DNA from: BTUB01 sp964392765 | GTDB lineage: Bacteria > Babelota > Babeliae > Babelales > Vermiphilaceae | Direction: 5' to 3' | DNA: 49,143 bases | Assembly (NCBI GenBank): GCA_964392765.1 | Contig: CAYMRF010000003.1 | Span: forward strand, 1 to 49,143 | In this document: in pieces, positions 7,276 to 15,960 of the stretch | Numbering within the stretch: position 1 is the stretch's first letter | How the letters are laid out: every line of letters begins with the position of its first letter | Program-made: the position numbers and the translations under genes | Notes under the pieces: generated by a model | The model's database searches: none | Told to the model about the DNA's origin: nothing | The model's input: only the letters and a program-made list of their open reading frames with translations

Positions 7276-8988
7276 TTACTCAACCACTTCTTGTTCAATC
7301 GTAGCAACTGAGAGCACTTCATCAATGGTGGTGAGGCCTTCTTTGATTTTACGAATGCCATCATCAATTAAAAGCGTCATACCATCAGCGATCGCTTGCT
7401 TGCGCAGTAAAGAAGTATCAGAACGTTCCATGGTAAGTTTTGCAATGCCAGGAGTCATGCTCATTAATTCAAATAATGCAATTCGCCCTTTATACCCCGT
7501 TTGGTTACACTCATCGCATCCAACTGCTTCGTAAAAAGTGATGCCTTCTGCAGTTTTTTGCGTAAGCCCCACATTTTCAAGTAGATCAACGGGCGGCGTA
7601 TATTTCTTTTTACAGTTTGGGCACAATTTTCTTACCAAACGTTGCGCCATAATAAGAATTACTGAAGATGCGATTAAGAATGGTTCTACGCCCATGTCAA
7701 GCAAACGAGTAATACTTGCAGGAGCACTATTAGTATGCAAAGTACTAAATACTAAGTGACCCGTGAGCGCCGATTGCACTGCAATTTGAGCAGTCTCAAA
7801 GTCTCGCGTTTCCCCGATCATGATAATGTCAGGATCTTGGCGCAAGATTGAGCGAAGCGCAGCAGCAAAGGTGAGACCAATTTTATCTTTCACCGCAACT
7901 TGCCCAATTCCGGGCATTTGATACTCAACCGGATCTTCAACGGTGATAATATTTACATCCGGCTTATTCAGCTCACCCAAGATGCAATACAATGTACTGG
8001 TTTTACCAGAACCGGTTGGACCCGTGATATAAATGATGCCATTTGGCTTATGAATATTATTTTCAATGAGCTTATAATCCCGCTCGCTAAATCCAAGATC
8101 TTGAAGTTTGCCAAAGCTACGGCTTTTATCCAACAAACGCATTACGATTCGCTCCCCAAAAACTACTGGTAATATCGAAACACGAATATCAATGGCGCGA
8201 CCCGCTACTTTAATATCGATTCTTCCATCTTGCGGAATACGTTTTTCGGCAATATTAAGATTGGCCATAATTTTAATACGAGAGACCAATGCTCCTTGAA
8301 TTCTTTTAGGAGGGGTCATCACCGGATAAAGCACGCCATCAATACGATAACGAACCTCGAGTTCTTTCTCAAAGGGCTCGATATGAATATCAGAAGCGCC
8401 CCGCTTTGCTGCTTGAAATAAAATGTTATTCACCAGCTTGATGATGGGAGCCTCTGAGGCCATCGCCATAATATCTTTTTCTTCAATAGCCCCAAAATCC
8501 ACCTCTTCAGGTCCCAGCTCTTCCTCTTTTTCAAAGGCGGCAATCATCTGCTTGCTACCCTCGAGCGGGTAATAGCGGTTGATGGCATCATTGATTACTT
8601 TCTCGGTGGCAACGGCATACCGGGCATTTCCGCCCAAGAGCATATTAATATCATCTAATGGCTGAAAATTACTAGGATTGGCGGTGAGAATAGTAAGTTG
8701 ATTATCGATCATTACCGGAATTACCGTGTTATCTCTAAGGAATTTGAGAGGGATCTTAGCCAAGACCGCCAAATCTGCCATCGCATCGATCACCTTCTCT
8801 ATCTGAGGCAAGCCCGCTCTTTCGGCACGTGCTCGAGCCAGATCTTCTGGGGTGATATACCCTTTTTCCAGAAGACACTGCTCAGGGCTATTGCCATTTT
8901 CTTCTGCCAAAGCCTTGCATTCCAGGGCTTGGGCATTGGTAATGATCTTTTTTTCAAGAAGAATATCAACAATACTTTTTGTGATCAT
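7276..8988 (-). CDS. gspE: GspE/PilB-type secretion ATPase
   Basis: 570 aa hexameric ATPase that powers pseudopilus or pilus assembly at the cytoplasmic face of the inner membrane. Domains in order are an N-terminal MshEN-like helical domain (about 1-150), the N2/PAS-like part with ASDIHIEPFE (198-207), Walker A GPTGSGKT (323-330), the Asp box TVEDPVEYQ, Walker B DPDIIMIGE (385-393), the His box HLVFSTLHTN, and a four-Cys zinc motif (C456-P-N-C459 and C491-D-E-C494) typical of GspE and PilB. GspE and PilB cannot be separated with certainty without the partner genes, which are not beside it. The pseudopilin at 5.5-6.0 kb is on the same strand. Confidence 0.93.
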   Translation of the reverse strand: MITKSIVDILLEKKIITNAQALECKALAEENGNSPEQCLLEKGYITPEDLARARAERAGLPQIEKVIDAMADLAVLAKIPLKFLRDNTVIPVMIDNQLTILTANPSNFQPLDDINMLLGGNARYAVATEKVINDAINRYYPLEGSKQMIAAFEKEEELGPEEVDFGAIEEKDIMAMASEAPIIKLVNNILFQAAKRGASDIHIEPFEKELEVRYRIDGVLYPVMTPPKRIQGALVSRIKIMANLNIAEKRIPQDGRIDIKVAGRAIDIRVSILPVVFGERIVMRLLDKSRSFGKLQDLGFSERDYKLIENNIHKPNGIIYITGPTGSGKTSTLYCILGELNKPDVNIITVEDPVEYQMPGIGQVAVKDKIGLTFAAALRSILRQDPDIIMIGETRDFETAQIAVQSALTGHLVFSTLHTNSAPASITRLLDMGVEPFLIASSVILIMAQRLVRKLCPNCKKKYTPPVDLLENVGLTQKTAEGITFYEAVGCDECNQTGYKGRIALFELMSMTPGIAKLTMERSDTSLLRKQAIADGMTLLIDDGIRKIKEGLTTIDEVLSVATIEQEVVE

Positions 8989-9004
8989 GGGCTCACCGCT
9001 TATT

Positions 9005-9156
9005 TTTTATCATATTTCCGGTATGGTTCGATCCAGCCGCCGCTCTTTCGAGCTATGGCGGACAGGTACGATTGCAATTTCTGCGTACGCGTCCGGCGAA
9101 GCCTTGGCGAAGACGGATCGAAGGGTCGTTCTCTTTTGTCATATTTCTAGTATAGT
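9005..9156. repeat. GC-rich repeat flanked by a 23-base direct repeat
   Basis: TTTTATCATATTTCCGGTATGGT at 9005-9027 recurs at 9134-9156 with four differences, all transitions. Between them lies about 106 bases of GC-rich sequence with CGGACAGG and GGCGAAGCCTTGGCGAAG, the same style as repeats elsewhere in the window. The block fills the intergenic region between the divergent gspE and TPR genes. Confidence 0.6.
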
Positions 9157-9202
9157 AATAAGTATACTACGTTTTTTATCGTAATCTTGCCAAGGAAACT
9201 TT

Positions 9203-10096
9203 ATGCCCATTTTTTTACGTTTACTCGTATTAGGAATTTTGCTTCCCCTAAGCATTTCTTTGGTTGCTATGGGTCCTATGGGATTTGGCCAAAAACCGAA
9301 ATTTGAAGAAAAAGAAAACAAGAAAAAGCCGCGCAAAAATCCTTTGATTGAAAAATCTATGGATGAGCTTAAAAAAGGGCTTGAGCAAGCATTAAAAGCA
9401 AAAGATATTCCAGCCGCATTAAAATACCTTGATGCCATGCGCATCGTATGCACCGATCACGAGCAAGTAAAAGAGATTCTCTTGCAAATGGCAGATCTTT
9501 ATTACCAACAAGAAGAATTTACTAAAGCAGAACGCGCGTATAATGAATTTATTCTCCTTTATCCAGGCGCAGCGCGATGCGATTATGCGCACTATAAAGC
9601 AGTTGAATGTGGATTTAAATTAACTAAAGAACCGGATCGGGATCAAACTAAAACGCAAGAAGTCTTGGCACTTGCTGAGCAATTTATCACCGATCATGCT
9701 AAATCTGAATTTTTACCTTCAGTTACTAAACTCGCAACCGATTGCCGCGAGAAATTGTTGGCCAGCGATACGAATGTTTTTAACTTCTATTTAAAGAATA
9801 AAAACTATAAAGCCGCTCATAAACGCTTGGATATTATCACCAAAGAGCATTGCCCTAAATTGCCTGATGCGCAACCACAAGTACTTGAGATGACGATTCA
9901 ATTAGCGCAAGCGCAAAATGATCAGCTCAAATTATGGGAAGCCCAACTACAACTAGTAGATAAGTTTCCTGAGAATGATATTACCAAGCGATTAACACTT
10001 GCTCCTGAACAAATACGAGCAAATCTTGAGCAATCAATGACAAGTAAATCTACGCCAATTACTACTACTTCACATAACATAGCACAGGCAGCATAA
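9203..10096 (+). CDS. exported tetratricopeptide-type repeat protein
   Basis: 297 aa. A hydrophobic N-terminus (about 4-21) ending SISLVA looks like a signal peptide, followed by a basic Lys-rich linker (28-50). The rest is alpha-helical with TPR-like repeats: ALKAKDIPAALKYLDAMR, ADLYYQQEEFTKAERAYNEFILLYPG, then FYLKNKNYKAAHKRLDII. The second resembles a BamD/YbgF-type TPR, so an envelope assembly or scaffold role is possible. The C-terminus is low-complexity Ser/Thr. It is followed 15 bases later by yraN and then cdsA, a likely operon. AAGGAA precedes the ATG. Confidence 0.8.
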   Translation: MPIFLRLLVLGILLPLSISLVAMGPMGFGQKPKFEEKENKKKPRKNPLIEKSMDELKKGLEQALKAKDIPAALKYLDAMRIVCTDHEQVKEILLQMADLYYQQEEFTKAERAYNEFILLYPGAARCDYAHYKAVECGFKLTKEPDRDQTKTQEVLALAEQFITDHAKSEFLPSVTKLATDCREKLLASDTNVFNFYLKNKNYKAAHKRLDIITKEHCPKLPDAQPQVLEMTIQLAQAQNDQLKLWEAQLQLVDKFPENDITKRLTLAPEQIRANLEQSMTSKSTPITTTSHNIAQAA

Positions 10097-10111
10097 TTCC
10101 CGAAAGACATC

Positions 10112-10483
10112 ATGCATTTTAGATCACAGCTGGGAAGAGAAGGTGAATTAAAAACCGCTCAATTCTTATCAAAACATGGCTTCACTATTGTCGAGCAGAA
10201 TTACCGCAAAAAGCACGGCGAAATAGATATCATTGCGCGCAAGCCTCAATTATTGGTATTTGTAGAAGTAAAGATGCGGCAACATAATTATTTTGATTTA
10301 TCAGATGTGATTACTTCTAGTAAGCAACGCAAAATAATCGCAGTCGCAAAAGAATATATTGGCAGAAATGGGTGGCAAGAATGCGCATATCGCTTTGATG
10401 TGGCACTTTTGCAGGGAACAGAAAATAATTTAGAGTTGAGCTATATAGAAAACGCCTTTAATGAAGGTGATTGCACATGGTAA
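10112..10483 (+). CDS. yraN: UPF0102 (YraN-family) endonuclease-like protein
   Basis: 123 aa, the normal size for the family. The core GREGELKTAQFLSKHGFTIVEQNYR, GEIDIIARKPQLLVFVEVKMR is the restriction-endonuclease-like fold of YraN: the Glu and Asp of GEIDII and the E-V-K of FVEVKMR are the predicted metal-binding active site. The cellular role is not settled; a function in DNA processing is usually assumed. It overlaps the start of cdsA by seven bases, so the two are probably co-translated. Confidence 0.9.
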   Translation: MHFRSQLGREGELKTAQFLSKHGFTIVEQNYRKKHGEIDIIARKPQLLVFVEVKMRQHNYFDLSDVITSSKQRKIIAVAKEYIGRNGWQECAYRFDVALLQGTENNLELSYIENAFNEGDCTW

Positions 10484-11157
10484 CGCTGTTTAGTAAACAG
10501 GGCCTTACTACGTTTGGTAAACGGTTTGTCACCGGCCTTGCACTCGGCATTGTTTTTTGGACCCTCTTTGCATACCTTCCGCCTATTTATTTTTCTTTTG
10601 TCTTAGGCATTATTCTCACGCTCATTATTGTTTTTGAATGGAAGAATTTTTTTAATATTGAGAAACTTTCTTACTGGCTGATCATGCCCTTTTATCCTAT
10701 CTTGCCTTTCGCATTATTGATCGCCATGAATCAAAATCCGGCATATCATGTGCTGCTTTTTGTTTTATTTATCATTGTTTTTAGCTTTGATACTGGATCC
10801 TACTTTGTAGGCAATATTATTGGATTTCACAAGCTAGCCCCCTCTATCAGCCCGGGAAAAACTTGGGAAGGAGCGCTTGGCGGATGGATCTTTGCCATCA
10901 TTGGCTTTTATTTAGTCCTTTGGGAATTGGGCAAATCGGTTCCCTGGTGGTTTGTCTTAATTTTTACCTTACTCGTCTGCATACTCTCACTCATCGGCGA
11001 TCTATTTGAATCTTTTCTTAAACGAAGAGCCGGCATTAAAGATTCGGGAACCCTCTTGCCCGGCCATGGCGGATTCTTAGATCGCTTTGATGGGATTCTT
11101 TTTACCGTCTTTTTCTTCTATATTTTCAAAAATTATTTAGCTACTCTTTTTGCTTAA
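10477..11157 (+). CDS. cdsA: phosphatidate cytidylyltransferase
   Basis: Makes CDP-diacylglycerol from phosphatidate and CTP in the inner membrane, the branch point of phospholipid synthesis. 226 aa from the ATG at 10477, chosen over a TTG six bases earlier because AAGGTGA sits six bases upstream of it. There are several membrane helices, then SPGKTWEGALGGW and the C-terminal family signature (S-L-I-G-D-L-x-E-S-x-x-K-R near 170-185, then KDSGTLLPGHGGFLDRFDGI) with the catalytic Asp residues. The N-terminal membrane part is slightly shorter than in E. coli CdsA. It is the last gene of the TPR-yraN-cdsA unit. Confidence 0.95.
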   Translation: MVTLFSKQGLTTFGKRFVTGLALGIVFWTLFAYLPPIYFSFVLGIILTLIIVFEWKNFFNIEKLSYWLIMPFYPILPFALLIAMNQNPAYHVLLFVLFIIVFSFDTGSYFVGNIIGFHKLAPSISPGKTWEGALGGWIFAIIGFYLVLWELGKSVPWWFVLIFTLLVCILSLIGDLFESFLKRRAGIKDSGTLLPGHGGFLDRFDGILFTVFFFYIFKNYLATLFA

Positions 11158-11187
11158 AAAACCCTTATAAAATACGGCATAAAACCC

Positions 11188-11217
11188 TTGTTTTTGAGGC
11201 TTTCAAGTTGGTATAAT
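11188..11217 (+). promoter_or_regulatory. sigma-70-type promoter of the first tandem gene
   Basis: TTGTTT (11188-11193), an 18-base spacer and a perfect TATAAT (11212-11217) lie about 58 bases before the ATG at 11276. It lies immediately after cdsA, so the three tandem genes can be transcribed separately from cdsA. Confidence 0.55.
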
Positions 11218-11275
11218 ACTAGTAGAAATAGGTTTGCGGTAAACCTATATAAAACCCTCAAAAAAGCTGAATTTT

Positions 11276-11629
11276 ATGAAGAAAAATTTAAAATTATTAG
11301 CCTTTGCAATCTTATCAATCGGCGCTTTCACCGTTGCAATGCAAAGAGAAGAGAGAGTGGGCGCAGATACTCCAGAAGACTATGCAAGCATACATAGAGA
11401 TGAACTCGTTCGAGAATGGTTGATATGGAGAGATGAGGATCCAAATATGGCTAAAAGGGCTAGGATTCCTTCTAGTACCCTCTATCTATGGGCAGCTGCA
11501 AAAATAAATACACCAGCTGCAAAAGAATGGTACAAAAATTATCTAGGCATGAATCCAATTGTTTCTGAACCAGTAATATTCACTCCAGGACAACTTGAAT
11601 TATACGAATGGGCAAAACATCCTCAATAA
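11276..11629 (+). CDS. small exported protein, tandem family A, copy 1
   Basis: 117 aa. Signal peptide MKKNLKLLAFAILSIGAFTVA, then M-Q-R-E-E. The mature part is an unrecognised family shared with the next two genes: an EDYAS-H motif, an R/LxW/YL segment, the core TLYLWAAAKINTPAAKEWYKNYLG, and a C-terminal (I)FTPGQLELYEWA. It is acidic, has no Cys, and no membrane segment after the signal peptide. Probably periplasmic or secreted, of unknown function. Copy 2 follows 17 bases later. Confidence 0.75.
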   Translation: MKKNLKLLAFAILSIGAFTVAMQREERVGADTPEDYASIHRDELVREWLIWRDEDPNMAKRARIPSSTLYLWAAAKINTPAAKEWYKNYLGMNPIVSEPVIFTPGQLELYEWAKHPQ

Positions 11630-11646
11630 TTTAAAACGGTAAGAAT

Positions 11647-12006
11647 ATGAAGAGAAATTTAACAGTATTAGCTTTAGCAATAGTGTCAATAGTGGGTAAT
11701 TCAATTGCTATGCAGCAAGAAGAAATTACTCCACAAGAATACGTTGCAAATCATAGAATTGCACTTCTGCAGGATTATCTTATAGCAACTAATCAAAATC
11801 CAGCACTAGCTTCAACTACTGAAATTCCAAATACTACACTTTATTTATGGGCAGCAGCCAAAATGGGCACCCCAGAAGCTCATGAATGGTACATAGATTA
11901 TCGGCGCAATCAACCACTTATACAACCAACAATATTCACGGAAGAACAGAAAGAGCTAGAATCAGAAGCGGTGACCAATAAATATCATTTACTCAGCGGC
12001 GGATAA
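11647..12006 (+). CDS. small exported protein, tandem family A, copy 2
   Basis: 119 aa. Signal peptide MKRNLTVLALAIVSIVGNSIA followed by M-Q-Q-E-E. It shares TPQEYVANHR, TLYLWAAAKMGTPEAHEWYIDY and IFTEEQKELE with its neighbours. The C-terminus is the most divergent: the ELYEWA of copies 1 and 3 is replaced by an unrelated tail ending HLLSGG. Its signal peptide is almost identical to that of copy 3, whereas the mature parts differ much more. Function unknown. Confidence 0.75.
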   Translation: MKRNLTVLALAIVSIVGNSIAMQQEEITPQEYVANHRIALLQDYLIATNQNPALASTTEIPNTTLYLWAAAKMGTPEAHEWYIDYRRNQPLIQPTIFTEEQKELESEAVTNKYHLLSGG

Positions 12007-12048
12007 GTTCTGCCACTTTTTATTATAAAGTAATTAAACGGTGAGGTT

Positions 12049-12396
12049 ATGAATAAAAATTTAACGTTGTTAGCTTTAGCAATAGTATCAATAATGGGTA
12101 ATTCAATTGCTATGCAAAGAGAAGAAAGCATCATTACTGAAACTCCAAAAGAATATGCAGAAAAGAATAAACTTGAACTCATTCGAGAGTATCTGAGAGC
12201 AAGAAATATAAATCCCAATATGGCTGACATTACTGTAGTTGATCGGACAACTCTTTATCTTTGGGCGGCCGCAAAAATGGATACCCCTGCAGCAAAAGAA
12301 TGGTACAAAAATTATCTGCTGGAGAATCCGTATCAACCAAAACCAATCTTTAATGCTAAACAAGCTGCATTATATGAATGGGCACGTCCATTTTAA
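12049..12396 (+). CDS. small exported protein, tandem family A, copy 3
   Basis: 115 aa. Signal peptide MNKNLTLLALAIVSIMGNSIA followed by M-Q-R-E-E. Shared elements are TPKEYAEKNK, TLYLWAAAKMDTPAAKEWYKNYLL and IFNAKQAALYEWA. It has a good GGTGAGG ribosome site. The leader AAACGGTGAGGTT resembles AAACGGTAAGAAT before copy 2, and a similar AAACGGCGGTCTG follows this gene without a start codon, so the duplicated unit probably includes its leader. Function unknown. Confidence 0.75.
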   Translation: MNKNLTLLALAIVSIMGNSIAMQREESIITETPKEYAEKNKLELIREYLRARNINPNMADITVVDRTTLYLWAAAKMDTPAAKEWYKNYLLENPYQPKPIFNAKQAALYEWARPF

Positions 12397-12540
12397 ATAT
12401 ATTTTATAAACGGCGGTCTGATTCTTCTATTTTTTCCTTATACGCAATTTAATTCATTTTTTTCTTGGCAAAATTGAGCACATCCATAATACTTAGTATC
12501 CGCAATTAATTAAGTAAATCAGATAAAAAGTAGATGCGTA

Positions 12541-12789
12541 ATGCAGAAAATAATATATCTCATGAGTATTGGGCTTATTTGCAATGCCCAAATCTTTGGC
12601 ATGGCAAAAGCCGCAGCCACCGCGCCATTAACTCTCCTGCATAAAAGATTGATTATGCCCGGCGTTTTTATAGAAAATGATCCTCGCTATCAAAAGCAAC
12701 CGCTCAGGCAAATTTGCGCCCGATTGCAGCAACCTGAAGCATGGAATCGCCAGGCGTATTATAGTAAACAAGCTACTTGCGCATGTTGA
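12541..12789 (+). CDS. small exported protein of unknown function
   Basis: 82 aa. Signal peptide of about 20 residues (MQKIIYLMSIGLICNAQIFG) followed by Met. The short mature part is basic with RQICARLQQPEAWNRQAYY and ends in CAC. No family recognised. Its stop lies inside the longest reading frame of the next gene, which suggests coupled translation or a start for that gene a little further downstream. It could be a degraded gene, since it is short and ends abruptly. Confidence 0.55.
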   Translation: MQKIIYLMSIGLICNAQIFGMAKAAATAPLTLLHKRLIMPGVFIENDPRYQKQPLRQICARLQQPEAWNRQAYYSKQATCAC

Positions 12790-12824
12790 ACGGCTTAACC
12801 ATCAAAATAAAATTAAATTTGGCG

Positions 12825-13673
12825 ATGATGCACAATAGAAATATCAAATTTATTTTTACAATCCTGTGTATGCCTTTAATAGGAATGGATCCTCCTGGGC
12901 ATTTGTTAAAACTCGAACATAGAAAAAGAAAGCCCGAAGAACTATTTTGTAGACTGCCAGATCCATTGCGAGCAAAGCCCATCATTCAGTTAACGGCACT
13001 CGCAGAACAAGTGGATAATCATAGTTGTTTTCATCGCATGGTTTATCATGCCCAATGTATAAGAATAGCAGCCGAACGAGCAAAGCAAGGTATACTTTTT
13101 AAAGAAAGTTTAAAAGATTTACTTTCTCAAACAGAGTTGCTTGAGCAAATCTATCAGATGGTCAACAACTATTTAAATGATCGTCATTCATTTTATGATC
13201 GCTCCAGAGGAGTGAAAGATTGGCAAATTTTAGGAATCTGTAACGAAAAGTTTTCTTCATTAAAAGGTAACAGTTTAGTTGTTGAAGCCGACACGGATGG
13301 GATATTCGCACTATCTGATCCAACAATTTCTAGCAATCAATCCTCATTAATAGATAGTTCCCGCTTGTTTCGAAAATATGGCTCACAACCTTCTTTGGAT
13401 AAATACAGGATTGAGCTTGATCAATCTTCTGCATTGCATCTGCAATTAAAAAAACTCGAAAAACCCTGGCAGCCCTGCCATTTTATTTGCCTAATTCCTC
13501 ATCATGCTTTTTTAGCTACAGCTATCTCTGATAATGTAGAGGCAGTATTATATGTGGTTGATTCTTCCAATAGCAACGCGGGAACTCTGCGGCCAATGAA
13601 TCAATTAGTTTCTAAATTACTTGTTTACGTAGAGGCTCATAATAATAAAAATAAAAAATCTAAAGCCTCCTGA
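12825..13673 (+). CDS. exported protein of unknown function
   Basis: 282 aa from the ATG at 12825, chosen because residues 2-20 (MHNRNIKFIFTILCMPLIG) then form a signal peptide; the frame is open back to 12777, so a longer start is possible. The middle is helical. The last third contains WQPCHFICLIPHHAFLATAIS...VLYVVDSSNSN, a His then Asp-Ser spacing that is reminiscent of thiol-protease folds, but I see no matched nucleophile and would not assign a peptidase. No relatives elsewhere in the window. Confidence 0.65.
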   Translation: MMHNRNIKFIFTILCMPLIGMDPPGHLLKLEHRKRKPEELFCRLPDPLRAKPIIQLTALAEQVDNHSCFHRMVYHAQCIRIAAERAKQGILFKESLKDLLSQTELLEQIYQMVNNYLNDRHSFYDRSRGVKDWQILGICNEKFSSLKGNSLVVEADTDGIFALSDPTISSNQSSLIDSSRLFRKYGSQPSLDKYRIELDQSSALHLQLKKLEKPWQPCHFICLIPHHAFLATAISDNVEAVLYVVDSSNSNAGTLRPMNQLVSKLLVYVEAHNNKNKKSKAS

Positions 13674-13739
13674 CTTGCAGAATAATTCGTTCTCATGCTA
13701 TACCTCTGCTAAAGACTTGATGATCAAGGGAAAACATTC

Positions 13740-14543
13740 ATGAAAAAAATTCTCTATCTTAGTATTTTCGCAGCTCGTTACATGATGGGCATGGAATCAC
13801 AAGCAATTTCCTCCGCACCAGCGCCTGATTATACTCAATTGATTCCCAAAGATCTTTGGAAGCAAAAACTATTTCCCTATTTAATTTCGCAAGACAGAAA
13901 AACAAGATATACACATATTAAAAAAATGAAACGCGTATCTAAGTTTTTTTATTCGCTCTGCGATTATGAAGAAGTTCATCGCTTTGTCTCTCTCTATCCG
14001 ATTGTAAGCACACTGGTTCTTAATACCAAAAGTAAACGCCCAGAATTTGATATCCTCTTTTTTACTGCAAATCATGAAACAATGCTTTTTATTTTTAGAC
14101 AAGCAGTAAAATACGGCGTAAGGCCAGTTGTGCAAAGAGCATTAGAGCGTGGTGCAAATCCGAATGCATTGTATGAGGTAAATTCAAGAAGAACTACGGC
14201 GCTCTGCCAAGCGGCAGAGGAGGATAATCTTGAAGGTGCTCAGGTTCTGCTTGATTTCGCGCGAACCGATGTAAACTTGCCAGAAGAATCGACAGACACG
14301 CCTCTTATCATTGCGGCCAAAAAAAATCACCCTGAAATGGTCAGATTATTGTTAAAACATCCAGGCATTGATCCTGATAAAGCTAATCGAGCCAGAGAAA
14401 CTGCGCGTTCTTTTGCATTGAATAATTTTCGCGATCGGGTTGCTAATATTTTGATACGTGATCGAGCACAAAGAAAAGAGCAAGAAAATGCATGTTGCTT
14501 CTTTCCATCCCAAGCAACACCATCGATATGCACAATTTCGTAA
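13740..14543 (+). CDS. exported F-box-like / ankyrin-repeat protein
   Basis: 267 aa. A hydrophobic N-terminus (4-17) followed by M-E-S-Q looks like a signal peptide. Residues about 34-80 (LIPKDLWKQKLFPYLI, then KKMKRVSKFFYSLCDYEEV) match the F-box pattern of a Leu-Pro start and a VSKxF second half. Residues about 125-230 hold three ankyrin repeats: PVVQRALERGANPNALYE, TALCQAAEEDNLEGAQVLLD, TPLIIAAKKNHPEMVRLLLK. F-box plus ankyrin is the layout of host-directed ubiquitin-ligase adaptors in intracellular bacteria; that role is inferred. The stop lies directly against that of hisS on the other strand. Confidence 0.8.
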   Translation: MKKILYLSIFAARYMMGMESQAISSAPAPDYTQLIPKDLWKQKLFPYLISQDRKTRYTHIKKMKRVSKFFYSLCDYEEVHRFVSLYPIVSTLVLNTKSKRPEFDILFFTANHETMLFIFRQAVKYGVRPVVQRALERGANPNALYEVNSRRTTALCQAAEEDNLEGAQVLLDFARTDVNLPEESTDTPLIIAAKKNHPEMVRLLLKHPGIDPDKANRARETARSFALNNFRDRVANILIRDRAQRKEQENACCFFPSQATPSICTIS

Positions 14544-15803
14544 TTACTTCTGCAAATGAGAAACCAATTGAGCTTGCGCAATAGTTTCTTGCGCACCGGT
14601 GATCATATTTTTCACCGTCACCTGATTTTTCTGTTGCTCTTCATCGCCTAAAAGCAGTGCGTAGGTAGCGCCCAATTTATTGGCACGATTCATCATGCTC
14701 TTAATAGATGCGCCTTCAAGCAGCACTTCTGTGCATAATCCAACTGCCTGCAGTTCATCGGCAAGTAAGAGAGCAAGAGTTTGCTGCGCAGTGCTCAAGG
14801 GCAAAATTGCATGTAATTTTGGTGGATGCGGAAGTGCTAAATTCTCTTTATAGGCCTCAAGCATCATGAGTAAACGCTCAACGCCGATCGCTGCACCAAT
14901 TGATTGCTGATCAGTTTTACCGCCAATTTGAGTAACGAGTTGATCATAGCGCCCGCCGCCGCAAAAGGTGTTTTGCGCACCAAGAGCACCACTCACAAAT
15001 TCAAATACGGTCTTATTATAATAATCGAGCCCGCGTACCAGCTTTGGCGACACCGCAAACGTAACTGATAATAATTCAAGATCATGCTGCAGCTGTTGCC
15101 ATTCTGCTTGGCACGCGCTGTCCAAATGATCGATAATATGCGGGGCATTTTCATAAATCTTTTGGCAGGTTTCAACTTTGCAATCGAAAATGCGCATAAT
15201 ATTTTTTTCTTTGCGTTCCATGCAATTAACGCACAATCCCGTTTGCTTATCCAGGAATTTTTTTAATATTTCTTTGAATGCCGCTCTATCAGCGGGGCAC
15301 CCTAAATAGTTAATAAGTAGTGCATAGTTATTAAATTTTAATGTCTCATGAAAAAGGCGATCTAGCATTTTTATCATCTGCACATCTTGCGCTACTGATG
15401 ATGATCCAATAACTTCCATGCTCACTTGATTAAATTGGCGGAATCTTCCTTTTTGCGGACGCTCATAGCGGAAACAAGGGCCCACGGTGAATACTTTCCA
15501 CGGGGTGGTTTGAATGCCATTATCCACAAACGCGCGTACCATTGATGCGGTAATTTCCGGGCGAAGGCACATCATATCATCTTCTTTGCCTTCGTGACTT
15601 GCATGCGGCTTGATCAGAAACATTTCTTTATTCACCACATCAGTATGCAGTCCAAGAGTGCGCTTAAATAATTCAGTATGTTCAAGAATAGGCGTTTCTA
15701 TCTGATTGAAACAGTAGATTTGCAGATGTTTGCGAATCTGATCGATTACGAAGTTATAGAGCGTGAGATCAAGAAAATCATTAGTGCCTTTTACGCGCAA
15801 CAT
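14544..15803 (-). CDS. hisS: histidyl-tRNA synthetase
   Basis: Charges tRNA-His in the cytosol. 419 aa, the usual bacterial length. The N-terminus LRVKGTNDFLD is the family start; motif 2 is CFRYERPQKGRFRQFNQVSMEVIG; the His-specific signatures LVRGLDYYNKTVFEF and GGGRYDQLV are intact; motif 3 is AAIGVERLLMML. A C-terminal anticodon-binding domain follows (about 325-419). A Cys cluster (C-V-N-C near 192, then C208 and C213) lies in the insertion domain; many bacterial HisRS lack it, and it could bind a metal. It appears to be transcribed alone. Confidence 0.96.
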   Translation of the reverse strand: MLRVKGTNDFLDLTLYNFVIDQIRKHLQIYCFNQIETPILEHTELFKRTLGLHTDVVNKEMFLIKPHASHEGKEDDMMCLRPEITASMVRAFVDNGIQTTPWKVFTVGPCFRYERPQKGRFRQFNQVSMEVIGSSSVAQDVQMIKMLDRLFHETLKFNNYALLINYLGCPADRAAFKEILKKFLDKQTGLCVNCMERKEKNIMRIFDCKVETCQKIYENAPHIIDHLDSACQAEWQQLQHDLELLSVTFAVSPKLVRGLDYYNKTVFEFVSGALGAQNTFCGGGRYDQLVTQIGGKTDQQSIGAAIGVERLLMMLEAYKENLALPHPPKLHAILPLSTAQQTLALLLADELQAVGLCTEVLLEGASIKSMMNRANKLGATYALLLGDEEQQKNQVTVKNMITGAQETIAQAQLVSHLQK

Positions 15804-15960
15804 AGAAAACCTTTACCAAAGTCATTTATAAATAATATACAAATATTGCACAAATTTAATTTTTTGCCTATCCGCGTATGCGGATCTTAATCCATTGACT
15901 CTTAACCAAATTTCCTGATACGAACCTAAAGAGACCATTATTCACTCAAAGGGGGAACCC

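Noticed and set aside
5549..8988. Complete type II secretion operon
   Set aside because: Only gspE and one pseudopilin are present, and they are separated by unrelated genes on the other strand.
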